This document shows, in pieces, positions 7,061 to 15,684 of a stretch of 64,000 nt of DNA (position 1 is its first letter; each line of letters starts with the position of its first letter). The translations under genes were made by a program, and so were the position numbers. The notes below the pieces were generated by a model, which worked only from the letters and a program-made list of their open reading frames with translations, did no database searches and was not told the origin of the DNA. The DNA is from CAYOXM01 sp964407925 (GTDB taxonomy: Bacteria > Patescibacteriota > Patescibacteriia > SG8-24): the NCBI GenBank assembly GCA_964407925.1, contig CAYOXM010000003.1, positions 1 to 64,000 on the forward strand, read 5' to 3'.

Positions 7061-7381
7061 CTACGACTGTCCCAGCGCGGGCGAGGCGTGGTAAATCTCG
7101 TGCAGCGTCAGCGCCTCGTAGCGCCGCGGATGCTTACCCGCCATGCCGTCGACGCCCGATGGCGGATCGAACTTCACGCGGCCGAGTTTCGCCCTGTCGC
7201 GATGGACGATGACGTAGTCGATGACCTCCTGCAGCGTACGCGCCCCGAACGGACGCGCGACGATCTGCCCGTCTTCGTCAAGGACGAGCAGGGCGTACCC
7301 CACCCTCCCGGTTTCGCTCATGTCGTGCCTGTTCAGGTACACGGCACGGACGATGACCGCTTTGTGCCGTTGGCTAGACAT
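7061..7381 (-). CDS. Hypothetical protein, 106 aa
   Basis: No family recognised. RAVYLNRHDMSETGRVGYALLVLDEDGQIVARPF suggests a small beta-rich domain, followed by an amphipathic helix. No membrane segment. An in-frame ATG 42 bases upstream (7423) is possible, but a TTGACC-type promoter overlaps that region, so MSSQRHK was chosen. The start is uncertain. Confidence 0.55.
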   Translation of the reverse strand: MSSQRHKAVIVRAVYLNRHDMSETGRVGYALLVLDEDGQIVARPFGARTLQEVIDYVIVHRDRAKLGRVKFDPPSGVDGMAGKHPRRYEALTLHEIYHASPALGQS

Positions 7382-7456
7382 GACTTCCATCCGCTGCGGA
7401 AAGAGCTGGAGAAATTGAGTCATGGCGGCGTGGCGGGGTCAAGCGGCGCGACCCTC

Positions 7457-7485
7457 TCGACAAGGGAAATGACGTTTGCTACAGT
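7457..7485 (+). promoter_or_regulatory. Promoter of tRNA-Glu
   Basis: TCGACA, 17 bases, TACAGT, ending 17 bases before the tRNA. Confidence 0.7.
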
Positions 7486-7502
7486 GCCCAACGCAATAAC
7501 GC

Positions 7503-7580
7503 GGTCCCATCGTCTAGCCCGGTCCAGGACGTCTCCCTCTCACGGAGAAAACAGGGGTTCGAATCCCCTTGGGACTACCA
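7503..7580 (+). tRNA. tRNA-Glu(CTC)
   Basis: Acceptor GGTCCCA pairs with TGGGACT (a G-U closing pair), D arm GTCT...AGGAC, anticodon stem TCTCC/GGAGA with loop CTCTCAC giving anticodon CTC, T arm AGGGG-TTCGAAT-CCCCT and an encoded CCA end. Very similar to bacterial tRNA-Glu. Confidence 0.97.
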
Positions 7581-7614
7581 GCAAAACGGCCTCTCACTGA
7601 GAGGCCGTTTTGCT
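7581..7614 (+). terminator. Terminator of tRNA-Glu
   Basis: GCAAAACGGCCTCTC-ACT-GAGAGGCCGTTTTGC, a perfect hairpin with flanking A and T runs. Confidence 0.85.
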
Positions 7615-7675
7615 GCGTACGGGGACCCAAGTTGATTCAAACGGGCAGCGGGCGAGGTGCTGAAAATTTTGCCGT

Positions 7676-8038
7676 TCACTTCTCGTCCCGCGCATCGTTC
7701 TTCTTCACCCGCGCCCTGATCAGCTTCTTGACCAACCCGAGGGGCAGCGGCTTGTCATTGGGGAAACGCACCGTCGCCATGGCAGTTTCGTATTTCTTCA
7801 GCTCCTTCTTATGCTCCGCCACGACCGGCGGCGGCACGTACAGGCCGATGTGCCTTTTCGCGAAGGCGAAATACGCCAAACGGCCCTTGTAATGGTAGTA
7901 CGGCATGCCGTAACTCAATCGCTCCTCCGCTTTCGGCGCGGCGGCCTTTATGGCCGCGCGAAGCTGGGCAAGTTTTCCCCGCACTCCTTTCGGCGCTCCT
8001 GCGATGTATGCCGTCACGCCTTCGGTCGGCTTCTTCAT
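7676..8038 (-). CDS. DUF1801 (YdhG-like) protein
   Basis: 120 residues. RAAIKAAAPKAEERLSYGMPYYHYKGRLAYFAFAKRHIGLYV follows the DUF1801 pattern (the family includes the Bacillus iron chaperone Fra). Single small domain, cytosolic. No Shine-Dalgarno sequence; the -10 box is only 8 bases upstream of the ATG, so the mRNA looks leaderless. Confidence 0.8.
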   Translation of the reverse strand: MKKPTEGVTAYIAGAPKGVRGKLAQLRAAIKAAAPKAEERLSYGMPYYHYKGRLAYFAFAKRHIGLYVPPPVVAEHKKELKKYETAMATVRFPNDKPLPLGLVKKLIRARVKKNDARDEK

Positions 8039-8046
8039 ACGACACC

Positions 8047-8075
8047 AGTATCGCGATTCGATTCACGTTTGGCAA
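8047..8075 (-). promoter_or_regulatory. Promoter of the DUF1801 gene
   Basis: Minus strand TTGCCA (8075-8070), 17 bases, GATACT (8052-8047); the ATG begins at 8038. Confidence 0.7.
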
Positions 8076-8147
8076 ACGCGCGCGTCTGGAGCATTCCCCT
8101 CCTTCACTCCGCCTGCTACGATTGTTTTCGACAGTAATCCCAATCAT

Positions 8148-8576
8148 ATGCCGGAAGCCGCCAACCAGCTCACCGTCGAAACGGTCATCAACGCGCCGCT
8201 CGAAAAAATCTGGGAACTGTGGACCGAGCCGCGGCACATCCAACAGTGGAACGCCGCCTCTCCCGACTGGCACTGCCCCTCCGCGACGAACGACCTGCGA
8301 CCGGGCGGCAAATTCCTTTATCGCATGGAAGCGAAGGACAAGAGCGTCGGCTTCGACTTCGACGGGACCTACAGCGAGGTCGTTTCGCAGTCGCGCATCG
8401 CCTATGCCCTCGCCGACGGCCGAAAGGTGACTGTCACGTTCGCGAAAACCGCGCCGACGCGGGTGAAAGTCAGCGAGACGCTCGAAATGGAAAAGATCAA
8501 TCCCGCGGAGATGCAGCGGCTCGGATGGCAGGCGATACTCAATCGGTTCCGGGAATACGTTGAGAACGGCAAATAG
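8148..8576 (+). CDS. SRPBCC/AHSA1-type START-like domain protein
   Basis: 142 residues. VINAPLEKIWELWTEPRHIQQW, then PGGKFLYRM, and the C-terminal GWQAILNRFREYVE are hallmarks of the activator-of-Hsp90-homologue-1 like family (a hydrophobic ligand-binding fold). Ligand unknown. The gene runs divergently from the DUF1801 gene, a pairing of two families that are also often seen together in other bacteria. Confidence 0.85.
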   Translation: MPEAANQLTVETVINAPLEKIWELWTEPRHIQQWNAASPDWHCPSATNDLRPGGKFLYRMEAKDKSVGFDFDGTYSEVVSQSRIAYALADGRKVTVTFAKTAPTRVKVSETLEMEKINPAEMQRLGWQAILNRFREYVENGK

Positions 8577-8594
8577 CGCGACGAACGTGAAATG

Positions 8595-8624
8595 TAAAAA
8601 CGCCCCTCATCGCGAGGGGCGTCG
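8595..8624. terminator. Terminator between the AHSA1 gene and murF
   Basis: ACGCCCCTC-ATCGC-GAGGGGCGT, with a T run on the minus strand (murF side). Confidence 0.7.
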
Positions 8625-8637
8625 TCGTTTCACGGGA

Positions 8638-9921
8638 TCATTCCTCCACCGGAGCGACGAGCACGCGTGGCGCGGAGAGCGGATCGGCCATCAGCTCCTT
8701 CACGACCGCCTCCATCCGCATGCCGCGCGAACCCTTCACGAGCACGACGTCGCCTTGCCTCATCCTCTCCTGGACGAAACGGCCGGCCTCGGCGGGCGTG
8801 GAGAAACGGAAGATGCGGTCTTCGCCGACGCCGGCGGTGCGGGCGGCTTTCGCGGCATCAGCCATGCGTTCGCCGACGAAGACGAGGACGTCGGCGCATT
8901 CCGCCGCCTCGCGGCCGACCTGCGCATGCCCCTCTTCGGAGACGGACCCGAGCTCGAGCATGTCGCCGAGCACGGCGAATTTCTTCGCGGTCTCGGTCAG
9001 CGGGATGTCGCGCAGCACGTACAGCGCGGCCAGGGCGGAACGCGGCGCGGCGTTGTACGTGTCGTCGATGAGCACCGACCGCTTGATGCCGGGGACGTAG
9101 CGCATCCTGCCCGGCGGGCCGGAATACTCACGCAGGCCGTCGGCGATCTCGACGAGATTCATGCCCTTGTGCAGGCCGACGACCGCCGCGGCGAGCGCGG
9201 CGTAAATCGCCGGCCGGCCCAGGACGCCGGGGACGAACACCGGCACCGTGGCGCCGTCCGCCTGGATCTTGAAGTGCATGCCGCACTCGCCGTCGTAGGT
9301 GCAGGCGTAGCCGATCGGCTCGACCGCGCGCACGTCGGCGCTCTCGTGGAACCCGAAACTCCGGATGGGCGCCTTCGACGTCCTGGCCATGGACCAGACG
9401 CGGTCGTCATCGCGATTCAGCACCGCGAGGCCGTCCTTCGGCAGGCGCTCAATGAGCGTACGTTTTTCCTTTTGGATCCCCTCGACCGTGCCGAACGACT
9501 CGAGGTGCGATTCCCCGACGGCGGTGACGACGCCGACCGTCGGCGGGGCGATGGCGCACAGCTCGGCGATGTCGCCCGCTTTCGCCGCGCCCATCTCGAG
9601 CACCAGCGTCTTCGGGTAGTCCTTCGTTCCGCCCGCGGCGGCCTTCCAGGCGCCCATGAGCGTGGCGAGCCACTTCATCGGCGAGCGGCCGTTCACCGCG
9701 GGAAGCCCGAGCACCGTGAGCGGCAGGCCGAACTCGGTGTTCATGTTTCCGGCATTGGCACGGACGGCGAATTTGCGCCGAAGGACGGCGGCGACGGCCT
9801 CCTTCGTCGAGCTCTTGCCGACGGAGCCGGTGATGCCGATGATTTCGGGCTTTTCGCGTTCGATGACGCGTTTGGCGGAAGCGGCGAGCGACGTGCGCAC
9901 GAAGGTCTTCATAGCGGTCAT
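8638..9921 (-). CDS. murF: MurF-type Mur ligase
   Basis: 427 residues. The P-loop IGITGSVGKSSTKE is at about 28-41, then GNMNTEFGLPLTVLG, the carbamylated-Lys region, DDTYNAAPRSALAAL, VLGDMLELG and VLVKGSRGMRMEAVV in MurF order. It ligates D-Ala-D-Ala to UDP-MurNAc-tripeptide. The normal N-terminal UDP-binding domain (about 80 residues in E. coli) is replaced by a short basic helix; I have the same impression of CPR Mur ligases. Last gene of the rarA-ftsI-murF operon, 5 bases after ftsI. Confidence 0.88.
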   Translation of the reverse strand: MTAMKTFVRTSLAASAKRVIEREKPEIIGITGSVGKSSTKEAVAAVLRRKFAVRANAGNMNTEFGLPLTVLGLPAVNGRSPMKWLATLMGAWKAAAGGTKDYPKTLVLEMGAAKAGDIAELCAIAPPTVGVVTAVGESHLESFGTVEGIQKEKRTLIERLPKDGLAVLNRDDDRVWSMARTSKAPIRSFGFHESADVRAVEPIGYACTYDGECGMHFKIQADGATVPVFVPGVLGRPAIYAALAAAVVGLHKGMNLVEIADGLREYSGPPGRMRYVPGIKRSVLIDDTYNAAPRSALAALYVLRDIPLTETAKKFAVLGDMLELGSVSEEGHAQVGREAAECADVLVFVGERMADAAKAARTAGVGEDRIFRFSTPAEAGRFVQERMRQGDVVLVKGSRGMRMEAVVKELMADPLSAPRVLVAPVEE

Positions 9922-9926
9922 TTCCT

Positions 9927-11693
9927 TTATTTCCGGTCAGGCGGGATCTCCAAATATTGTAACAGGAACTTCGCGATGTCGCCAAAGAGCGGGGCGGCGG
10001 ACGATTCCGCCCAGTCGACGTCTCGCGGACGGTCGATCTTCACGAGCATAACGAACGCCGGATCGTCGACCGGCGCGTAGCCGACGAACGAGCCGATGAA
10101 GGCGTTCTTCTCGTACCCGAGGCCGTCGCCGCGGGACACCTGCGCCGTGCCGGTCTTGCCCGCGACGTAATATCCCGGCACGCCGGCGCGTTTGCCGTGG
10201 CCGCGCTCGACGACGTTCACGAGCATGCCGCCCATGAGTCCGGCGGCGCGCTTCGTGATGACCTGCCGTACCGCCTTCGGCTCGACCTTCTCGACCGTAC
10301 CGTCGGCGCGCCGGATTTCCGAGACGACGTGCGGTGCCATCAGCTTGCCGCCGTTCGCGATCGCGCCGAACGCGGTGACGATCTGGATCGGCGTGGCGGT
10401 GATGCCCTGCCCGAACGACGCGGTCGCGCTCCAGATTTCGCCTTTCTTGCGCAGCGACTCGACGTCGCCCGCGGCTTCGGTGTCGAGCTCGATGCCGGTC
10501 GGACTGCCGAAGCCGAAATCCTCGACGTACCGGAGGAACGACTTCGGCCCGAGCTTGCGTACGGCGAAAATCGTTCCGGTATTGAGCGATTCCTCGAGCA
10601 CCTGCGTCATCGTCTGAATGCCATGCCCCTTGCCGTCGGAATTCTTGATGGTGTACGGACCGATAACCACGCTCCCCGTGTCCTCGTAGGTCGTGCCCGG
10701 AGAAATCTTCCCCGCGTCGAGCGCGGCGACGAGCGTGAACGGCTTGAAGATGGAACCGGGCTCGTATGCCGCGAAGATCGCGGGATCGTTGAACAACCGC
10801 AGGTCCTCGACCTTCGAAAAGTCGTTCGGATCGAAATCCGGAACGTTACAGAGCGCGAGGACCGCGCCCGTCTTCGGTTCCATGATGACGACCGAGCCGC
10901 CGTCGGCGCCGTGCTTCGCGACCGCCGCGCGGAGCTTCTCGCATGCCGCATACTGGATGCTCCGATCGATCGTGAGCGTCAGCCGGTCGCCGTCCTGCGC
11001 GGGATGAAAGTCGCGGTCCGCCGCGCCGATCCACCGCCCTATGGGATCCTTTTCCGCCTCGAGATGTCCGGCGCGCCCGGCGAGACGGTCGTTCCAAAAC
11101 CCCTCGATGCCGTAGCGGCCGACGCGCTCGCCCTTGTCGTTCGAACCGAGGAAGCCGGTGACGTGCGAAAGCGACGGGCCTTCCGGATAGTAACGGTGCT
11201 GCTCACGCGCGAGGGCCACGCCCGCGATACCGAGCGCCTTCACCTGCGCGGCCCTCGCGTCGTCGAGGTTTTTGGCGAGCGGCTCGTACGGGTCGTCCTT
11301 GCGCGACAATTTCGCGAACAGCGCGGCCTCGTCCGTCCCGAGCACGGGCGACAGCTTCCGCGCGGCGTCGGCGGGATCCCCGATCAACCGTCCGTCCGCG
11401 TACGCGAGGTACGCGTTCTTGTTGATGATCGCGGGAAACACGCCCTCGGGCGATTTCGGGTCGCGCAAGTAGACCGAGCCGCGCTCGGGAAAAAGCTCTT
11501 CGAAAATGGAATGCTGGTTCGAAGCGAGGGCGGCGTAGAAGCGGTGCGAGAGCACCTGCAGGACGAACAGCCGCGCCGCGATCGCGCCCATGCCGACGAC
11601 CACGACGCCCGCGAAAAGCAAAAGGCGGCGGTCCGTCGATGACGGCCGCGCCTTCGCGTGAGAACCCCAAAAACGGAATCGCGAGCCGGCCAT
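9927..11693 (-). CDS. ftsI: FtsI/PBP2-type penicillin-binding protein (transpeptidase)
   Basis: 588 residues. Membrane anchor at about 23-48, PBP dimerisation region with ERGSVYLRD, then the transpeptidase domain with SxxK at Ser314-Lys317 (EPGSIFKPFT), SLN at 369-371 and KTG at 513-515. It cross-links septal peptidoglycan. There is no C-terminal PASTA domain. Position between a conserved-unknown pair and murF fits a cell-wall operon. Confidence 0.93.
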   Translation of the reverse strand: MAGSRFRFWGSHAKARPSSTDRRLLLFAGVVVVGMGAIAARLFVLQVLSHRFYAALASNQHSIFEELFPERGSVYLRDPKSPEGVFPAIINKNAYLAYADGRLIGDPADAARKLSPVLGTDEAALFAKLSRKDDPYEPLAKNLDDARAAQVKALGIAGVALAREQHRYYPEGPSLSHVTGFLGSNDKGERVGRYGIEGFWNDRLAGRAGHLEAEKDPIGRWIGAADRDFHPAQDGDRLTLTIDRSIQYAACEKLRAAVAKHGADGGSVVIMEPKTGAVLALCNVPDFDPNDFSKVEDLRLFNDPAIFAAYEPGSIFKPFTLVAALDAGKISPGTTYEDTGSVVIGPYTIKNSDGKGHGIQTMTQVLEESLNTGTIFAVRKLGPKSFLRYVEDFGFGSPTGIELDTEAAGDVESLRKKGEIWSATASFGQGITATPIQIVTAFGAIANGGKLMAPHVVSEIRRADGTVEKVEPKAVRQVITKRAAGLMGGMLVNVVERGHGKRAGVPGYYVAGKTGTAQVSRGDGLGYEKNAFIGSFVGYAPVDDPAFVMLVKIDRPRDVDWAESSAAPLFGDIAKFLLQYLEIPPDRK

Positions 11694-11699
11694 ACGTCC

Positions 11700-12938
11700 C
11701 TAGTCGAACTGCCCCCCGAAAAAATCGAACAGTTTGCCCGGACCGGCGGGATTGCGGCCTTGGTCGACTTCCGCACCGTCCTTGACGCCGTCGGCGTCGG
11801 AATCGGGATTATTCGGATCGGAGCCGTAGAACTTTTCCAGCGCGTTCGTGAGCCCGTCCTCGTCGGTGTCTTCCTGGCCGGGATCGAAGATGTCGACGCC
11901 GAGTCCGCCCTCGTCGGCAGGCTTCTTGCCGACGCGCGCCGAACCGTCCTTCGCGAGCGGCAGGTGTTCCTTGAAGCTCGGCAAAAGCGATTCGACGACG
12001 GGCGTGACGTCGGTGAGGTCCTTCTCGGGCGTCTCGATGGAGAGCAGTTCGTTGAAGCGGGAGAAATTCAGCGTGAGCGACAGCGTTCCCTGCCGCACGC
12101 CGTCGTCGTAACGGAACCGGAAGCGCGCGCGGTAGAGAAGATAGTCGCCGCCGCCGATCCACATCTCGCCGTCCTCCGCGGCGACGTTGGCAAAAAAGGT
12201 GTCCGCGGCGGTACGTTCCTTGTTGGTGAGCTCCCGTCCCAGCCGCTTCGTCTCGGCGAGCACGAAGTAATCCTTGAAGAACAGGACTTCCGGCTCGACT
12301 TGGTAGTGATGGACGGCGACGCCGTTCAGTTTCTCGTTCTTGAGTTTTTCCTTCACGCGCACGAACGGCGTGGCGCGGAACTGTTCGCGCAGGTAATCGC
12401 GATCGGCCTTCTCGAGCGGCGGATGGTCGCCGCCGACCGCCGGCAGATCGACGTCGGCGAACAGCTTGCGGAAACTGAGGCGCAACCATTTGCCGGAGAG
12501 CTCGTCGAGGTGCAGCGCGCCGACGCGGCTCGGCAACGCGCTGAAATTGAAGTAGTGGGCGTCGCCGGCCTTGACGTACTCCCCGGCGACCTTGGTCGGT
12601 TCGCCCTCGCCGACGTCGAGCGCGAACTTCTGCCACGCGCCCGTCGACGCCTCGTCGGTCCGATTGACCCACCCGCTTCCCGCGAGCCTCAGCTCCTCGC
12701 GCGACTTGCGGACGTTGCCGTTCGCGTCCTTCGAGGCGACCCAGCCCGACCAGCGGGCGTCGGTTTCGAGATAGAACGTCTTGGCGTTGACCATCCGCCA
12801 CTGCATGAACCGGACGATTTCGGTCGACTGCGGGATGAGCAGGAACAGCAGGCTCGACGTCGCGATGCCGAGCGTCGAGATGAAGATGACGATCCACGTC
12901 GAGACGTGCGCGTACCAGGGTTTCTGCGACATAGGCAT
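11700..12938 (-). CDS. Anchored extracellular protein with C-terminal calcium-binding repeats
   Basis: 412 residues. N-terminal membrane helix (about 13-35), a large extracytoplasmic domain, then a tail with DTDEDGLTNALEKFYGSDP and DSDADGVKDGAEVD, two thrombospondin type 3/EF-hand-like calcium loops. The middle part follows the same pattern as the preceding gene: a GKWLRL or GQWYAL segment, a WIGGG or WIDKR segment, and a final LSLTLNFS or LSVMIEFL strand. The two are likely paralogues with a LolA/LppX-like fold (inference). Function unknown; the setting next to ftsI suggests the cell envelope. Confidence 0.6.
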   Translation of the reverse strand: MPMSQKPWYAHVSTWIVIFISTLGIATSSLLFLLIPQSTEIVRFMQWRMVNAKTFYLETDARWSGWVASKDANGNVRKSREELRLAGSGWVNRTDEASTGAWQKFALDVGEGEPTKVAGEYVKAGDAHYFNFSALPSRVGALHLDELSGKWLRLSFRKLFADVDLPAVGGDHPPLEKADRDYLREQFRATPFVRVKEKLKNEKLNGVAVHHYQVEPEVLFFKDYFVLAETKRLGRELTNKERTAADTFFANVAAEDGEMWIGGGDYLLYRARFRFRYDDGVRQGTLSLTLNFSRFNELLSIETPEKDLTDVTPVVESLLPSFKEHLPLAKDGSARVGKKPADEGGLGVDIFDPGQEDTDEDGLTNALEKFYGSDPNNPDSDADGVKDGAEVDQGRNPAGPGKLFDFFGGQFD

Positions 12939-12939
12939 C

Positions 12940-13878
12940 CTACTTCTTCGATTTCTTGAGCCGCGCCGCGACGTCGGTGAACGGCTTCGCGTCCGCGGGC
13001 GCGTCGACCTCGGCCCGCTCGGTCACGGGCAAAAACTCGATCATCACCGACAAGTGACCGCCCTCCTCGCCGCCCGTCGCGGCGCTTTCGATGACGAACT
13101 TCTTGAATTCCCCCGAACGCTTGTCGATCCAGACGTCGACGCTTTCGGCGTTCCGCGCGAGGCCGGCGGAAATTTCGGCCTCCTCGTCGGGCGTAAGCGG
13201 ACGTCCGAGCGCCAACTCGCGCACGTCCTTGAGCATCCGCGCCGCGCCGTCGCGGTCGAGGAGCAGGGTGAACCGGCGCAACGGAACGCCGCCGACCACT
13301 TCGTTGGGAAGCTTGCCCCCGTACGAGAACGCCTCGCCGCCGACGACGGCGGACCTGACGCGCGCCCACGCGACCTTGGCCTTCTCGTCGCCGAGGCCCG
13401 GACCCGCGTCGACGCCCGAAAGGGTGGCGCGGAGGTCATCGAGCCGGAGCGCGTACCACTGGCCGTTCAGATCGGCGAGCGAAAGCGCATCGCCCTCGCC
13501 CTTCGGCAGGCCGGCAAATCTGAGGAACGCATCGCCGTCCGGCCGCGCCTTGAGCTCGATCGAGATGTCGTCGTTCGAGGCGTCGCCGGTACCGAGCAGG
13601 CTGAAGGCGGCCTCGCCGTTCGGCAGGCCGTCCTCCGGGACGTTCGCGTGCACCGCGCCGCCGATGAGTACCGGCACGCGTTCGCCGCCGGAAAGCGCGG
13701 CCGGCGCGAGCGTTTCCGCGGTGACCTTCACATACACCGCATCGGCCTCGCCCAGCTTCCTGAACGCGCCGGCGAGCAGCGTCTCCGGCGACGGCTCGCG
13801 TACGACGTAGACGATGGCGACCGTCGCCGCGACGAGCGCGACGAAAGCGACGATGAGCGGCGTTCTGCGCATAGGCAA
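12940..13878 (-). CDS. Anchored extracellular protein, paralogue of the downstream gene
   Basis: 312 residues. N-terminal membrane helix (about 8-27), then one extracytoplasmic domain resembling LppX/LolA-fold proteins: LNGQWYALRLDDL, VPLRRFTLLLDRD, SVDVWIDKRSGEFKKFVIE. It lacks the calcium-loop tail of its neighbour. It begins 2 bases after rarA and ends 1 base before the next gene, so translation is probably coupled. Function unknown. Confidence 0.6.
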   Translation of the reverse strand: MPMRRTPLIVAFVALVAATVAIVYVVREPSPETLLAGAFRKLGEADAVYVKVTAETLAPAALSGGERVPVLIGGAVHANVPEDGLPNGEAAFSLLGTGDASNDDISIELKARPDGDAFLRFAGLPKGEGDALSLADLNGQWYALRLDDLRATLSGVDAGPGLGDEKAKVAWARVRSAVVGGEAFSYGGKLPNEVVGGVPLRRFTLLLDRDGAARMLKDVRELALGRPLTPDEEAEISAGLARNAESVDVWIDKRSGEFKKFVIESAATGGEEGGHLSVMIEFLPVTERAEVDAPADAKPFTDVAARLKKSKK

Positions 13879-13880
13879 TC

Positions 13881-15152
13881 TTACCCTTCGAGATATTTCC
13901 TGCCGCGGAGGCGATCGGGGAGGTATTCCTGGTCGACCGGGCCCTCCGCGTCGGGATTATAGACGTACCCTTTTCCGTAACCGAGCTGTTTCATCAGCTT
14001 CGTCGGGGCATTTCGGATGTGGTGCGGCACGGGATCGTTCGGGGACTCGGCGATGTCGCGCCTCACTTCGCCGTATCCGGCGTACAACGCGTTCGATTTC
14101 GGCGCGTGGGCGAGGTAGACGACGGCCTGCGCGAGGATGACGTCGCATTCGGGCATCCCGAGCAGGTGCGTCGCCTGGAATGCGGCCACGGCCTGCACCA
14201 GCGCCTGCGGATCGGCGAGACCGACGTCCTCGGACGCGAACCGCACGAGCCGCCGCGCGACGTAGAGCGGCTGCTCGCCCGCCTCGAGCATCCGCCCGAG
14301 CCAGTAGAGCGCCGCGTCGGCGTCGGAGCCGCGCATGCTCTTGTGCAGCGCGGAGATCGCGTTGAAATGCTCCTCACCGGACTTGTCGTAGAGGAGCGAC
14401 GAACGCTTGAGCATTTTCGCGACATCTTCGCGCCGCAAGTGTACCACGGGACCGGCGGCCCCGTCGACGCGGCCGGAGACCGCCTTCACGGCGAGTTCGA
14501 GCGCGTTAAGCGCCGCCCGCGCGTCCCCGTCGGCCGCCTCCGCCACGGCGCCGAGCGCGTCCCCGTCGGCCTCGACGCCGAACGAACCGAGCCCGCGCGT
14601 AACGTCGCCCATCGCCCTTGCCAGCACGACCGCGATCTCGGCCGCCTCGAGCTTCTTGAGCACGTAGACGCGGCTTCGGGAAAGAAGCGCCGAATTCACC
14701 TCGAACGACGGGTTCTCGGTCGTCGCGCCGATGAGCGTCACCGTCCCGTCCTCGACGTACGGCAGGAACGCGTCCTGCTGGGCCTTGTTCCAGCGGTGGA
14801 TCTCGTCGACGAAGACGATCGTCCGCGTGGCATGGAGCTTGAGCCTGTCCTCGGCCTCTTTAACCGTCTCGCGCAGGTCCGCGACGCCGCTCGACACCGC
14901 GCTCAGCGCGACGAACCTCGACCGCGTCATGCGCGCGACGATGCGCGCGAGCGTCGTTTTCCCGGTCCCCGGCGGACCCCAGAGGATCATCGACGGCACC
15001 TCGTCGCGCTCAAGCAGGCCGCGTAACATGCCGCCCGGACCGACGACGTCCGCCTGTCCCACGAACTCGTCGAGCGATTCCGGCCGCATCCGGTCGGCGA
15101 GCGGCGCTTCCTTCTTCAGCTGCTTTTCGGCCTTGTAGGCGAAGAGGTCCAT
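13881..15152 (-). CDS. rarA: Replication-associated recombination protein RarA (MgsA)
   Basis: 423 residues. PLADRMRPESLDEFVGQADVVGPGG, Walker A WGPPGTGKTTLAR, Walker B VFVDEIHRWNKAQQDAFLP, sensor 1 LIGATTENPSFEVN and the C-terminal tetramerisation region (SMRGSDADAALYWLGRMLEAGEQP) identify RarA with confidence. It is an AAA+ clamp-loader relative acting at stalled forks. First gene of the operon that continues to ftsI and murF. Confidence 0.96.
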   Translation of the reverse strand: MDLFAYKAEKQLKKEAPLADRMRPESLDEFVGQADVVGPGGMLRGLLERDEVPSMILWGPPGTGKTTLARIVARMTRSRFVALSAVSSGVADLRETVKEAEDRLKLHATRTIVFVDEIHRWNKAQQDAFLPYVEDGTVTLIGATTENPSFEVNSALLSRSRVYVLKKLEAAEIAVVLARAMGDVTRGLGSFGVEADGDALGAVAEAADGDARAALNALELAVKAVSGRVDGAAGPVVHLRREDVAKMLKRSSLLYDKSGEEHFNAISALHKSMRGSDADAALYWLGRMLEAGEQPLYVARRLVRFASEDVGLADPQALVQAVAAFQATHLLGMPECDVILAQAVVYLAHAPKSNALYAGYGEVRRDIAESPNDPVPHHIRNAPTKLMKQLGYGKGYVYNPDAEGPVDQEYLPDRLRGRKYLEG

Positions 15153-15205
15153 ACGCCTTCACCCTACCGCTTCGGCCCTTTAAAATGAAGCCGCGTCTCG
15201 CGCTG

Positions 15206-15234
15206 TTGCGCCATCGCGTCCGATGCCGTAGGCT
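15206..15234 (+). promoter_or_regulatory. Promoter of the 15291 gene
   Basis: TTGCGC, 17 bases, TAGGCT. Confidence 0.55.
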
Positions 15235-15290
15235 CACGGCGTCCCTGAGGGGAAAACGATCATTTTTCACGCGCCACGGAGGGTGCGACG

Positions 15291-15581
15291 ATGACGACGG
15301 AAAACAGGCGCGACCGCATCGCGCGGCTCAAACGCAAGTTCCTTCCCTTGAGCAAGATCCGCAGGCTCTTGGAGTTCGTGCGCTACGACCGCGCGAAGAA
15401 CGGCCAGCTGCCGCATCCTTTCCCTGACGAATACGTGGAAGACTGCCGACAGGCGCTCTGGGAGCTGCTGCTCGAGGACTACGAAAACGACAACGACCGG
15501 CTGAGCCGCGTCCTCAGGCTCGCGGAGAAACGTCCGTCGGACCCGTTCATCAAGGCCGAGGCGCAGACGCCCGCGAAATGA
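15291..15581 (+). CDS. Hypothetical protein, 96 aa
   Basis: Highly charged, helical-looking protein with no recognised domain (LKRKFLPLSKIRRLLEFVRYDRAK, then an acidic DECRQALWELLLEDYENDND-like helix). GGAGG precedes the start, and the unit has a promoter and a short terminator. Confidence 0.55.
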   Translation: MTTENRRDRIARLKRKFLPLSKIRRLLEFVRYDRAKNGQLPHPFPDEYVEDCRQALWELLLEDYENDNDRLSRVLRLAEKRPSDPFIKAEAQTPAK

Positions 15582-15604
15582 CCCGCAATCGCGGGTTTTT
15601 TACA
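15580..15604 (+). terminator. Short terminator
   Basis: ACCCGC-AATC-GCGGGT followed by T6. Confidence 0.65.
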
Positions 15605-15614
15605 TGGCCGACGG

Positions 15615-15643
15615 TTGACTTCCGGTCCGAAAAATGCTAGCTT
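15615..15643 (+). promoter_or_regulatory. Promoter of the HMG-CoA reductase gene
   Basis: TTGACT, 17 bases, TAGCTT. Confidence 0.75.
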
Positions 15644-15684
15644 CGTGCGGCCGACGCTGACGCGTCGCGTGAGGAGAAAATGCC

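Noticed and set aside
8560..10080. 506-codon open frame on the plus strand
   Set aside because: Antisense of murF and the end of ftsI, both confidently identified.
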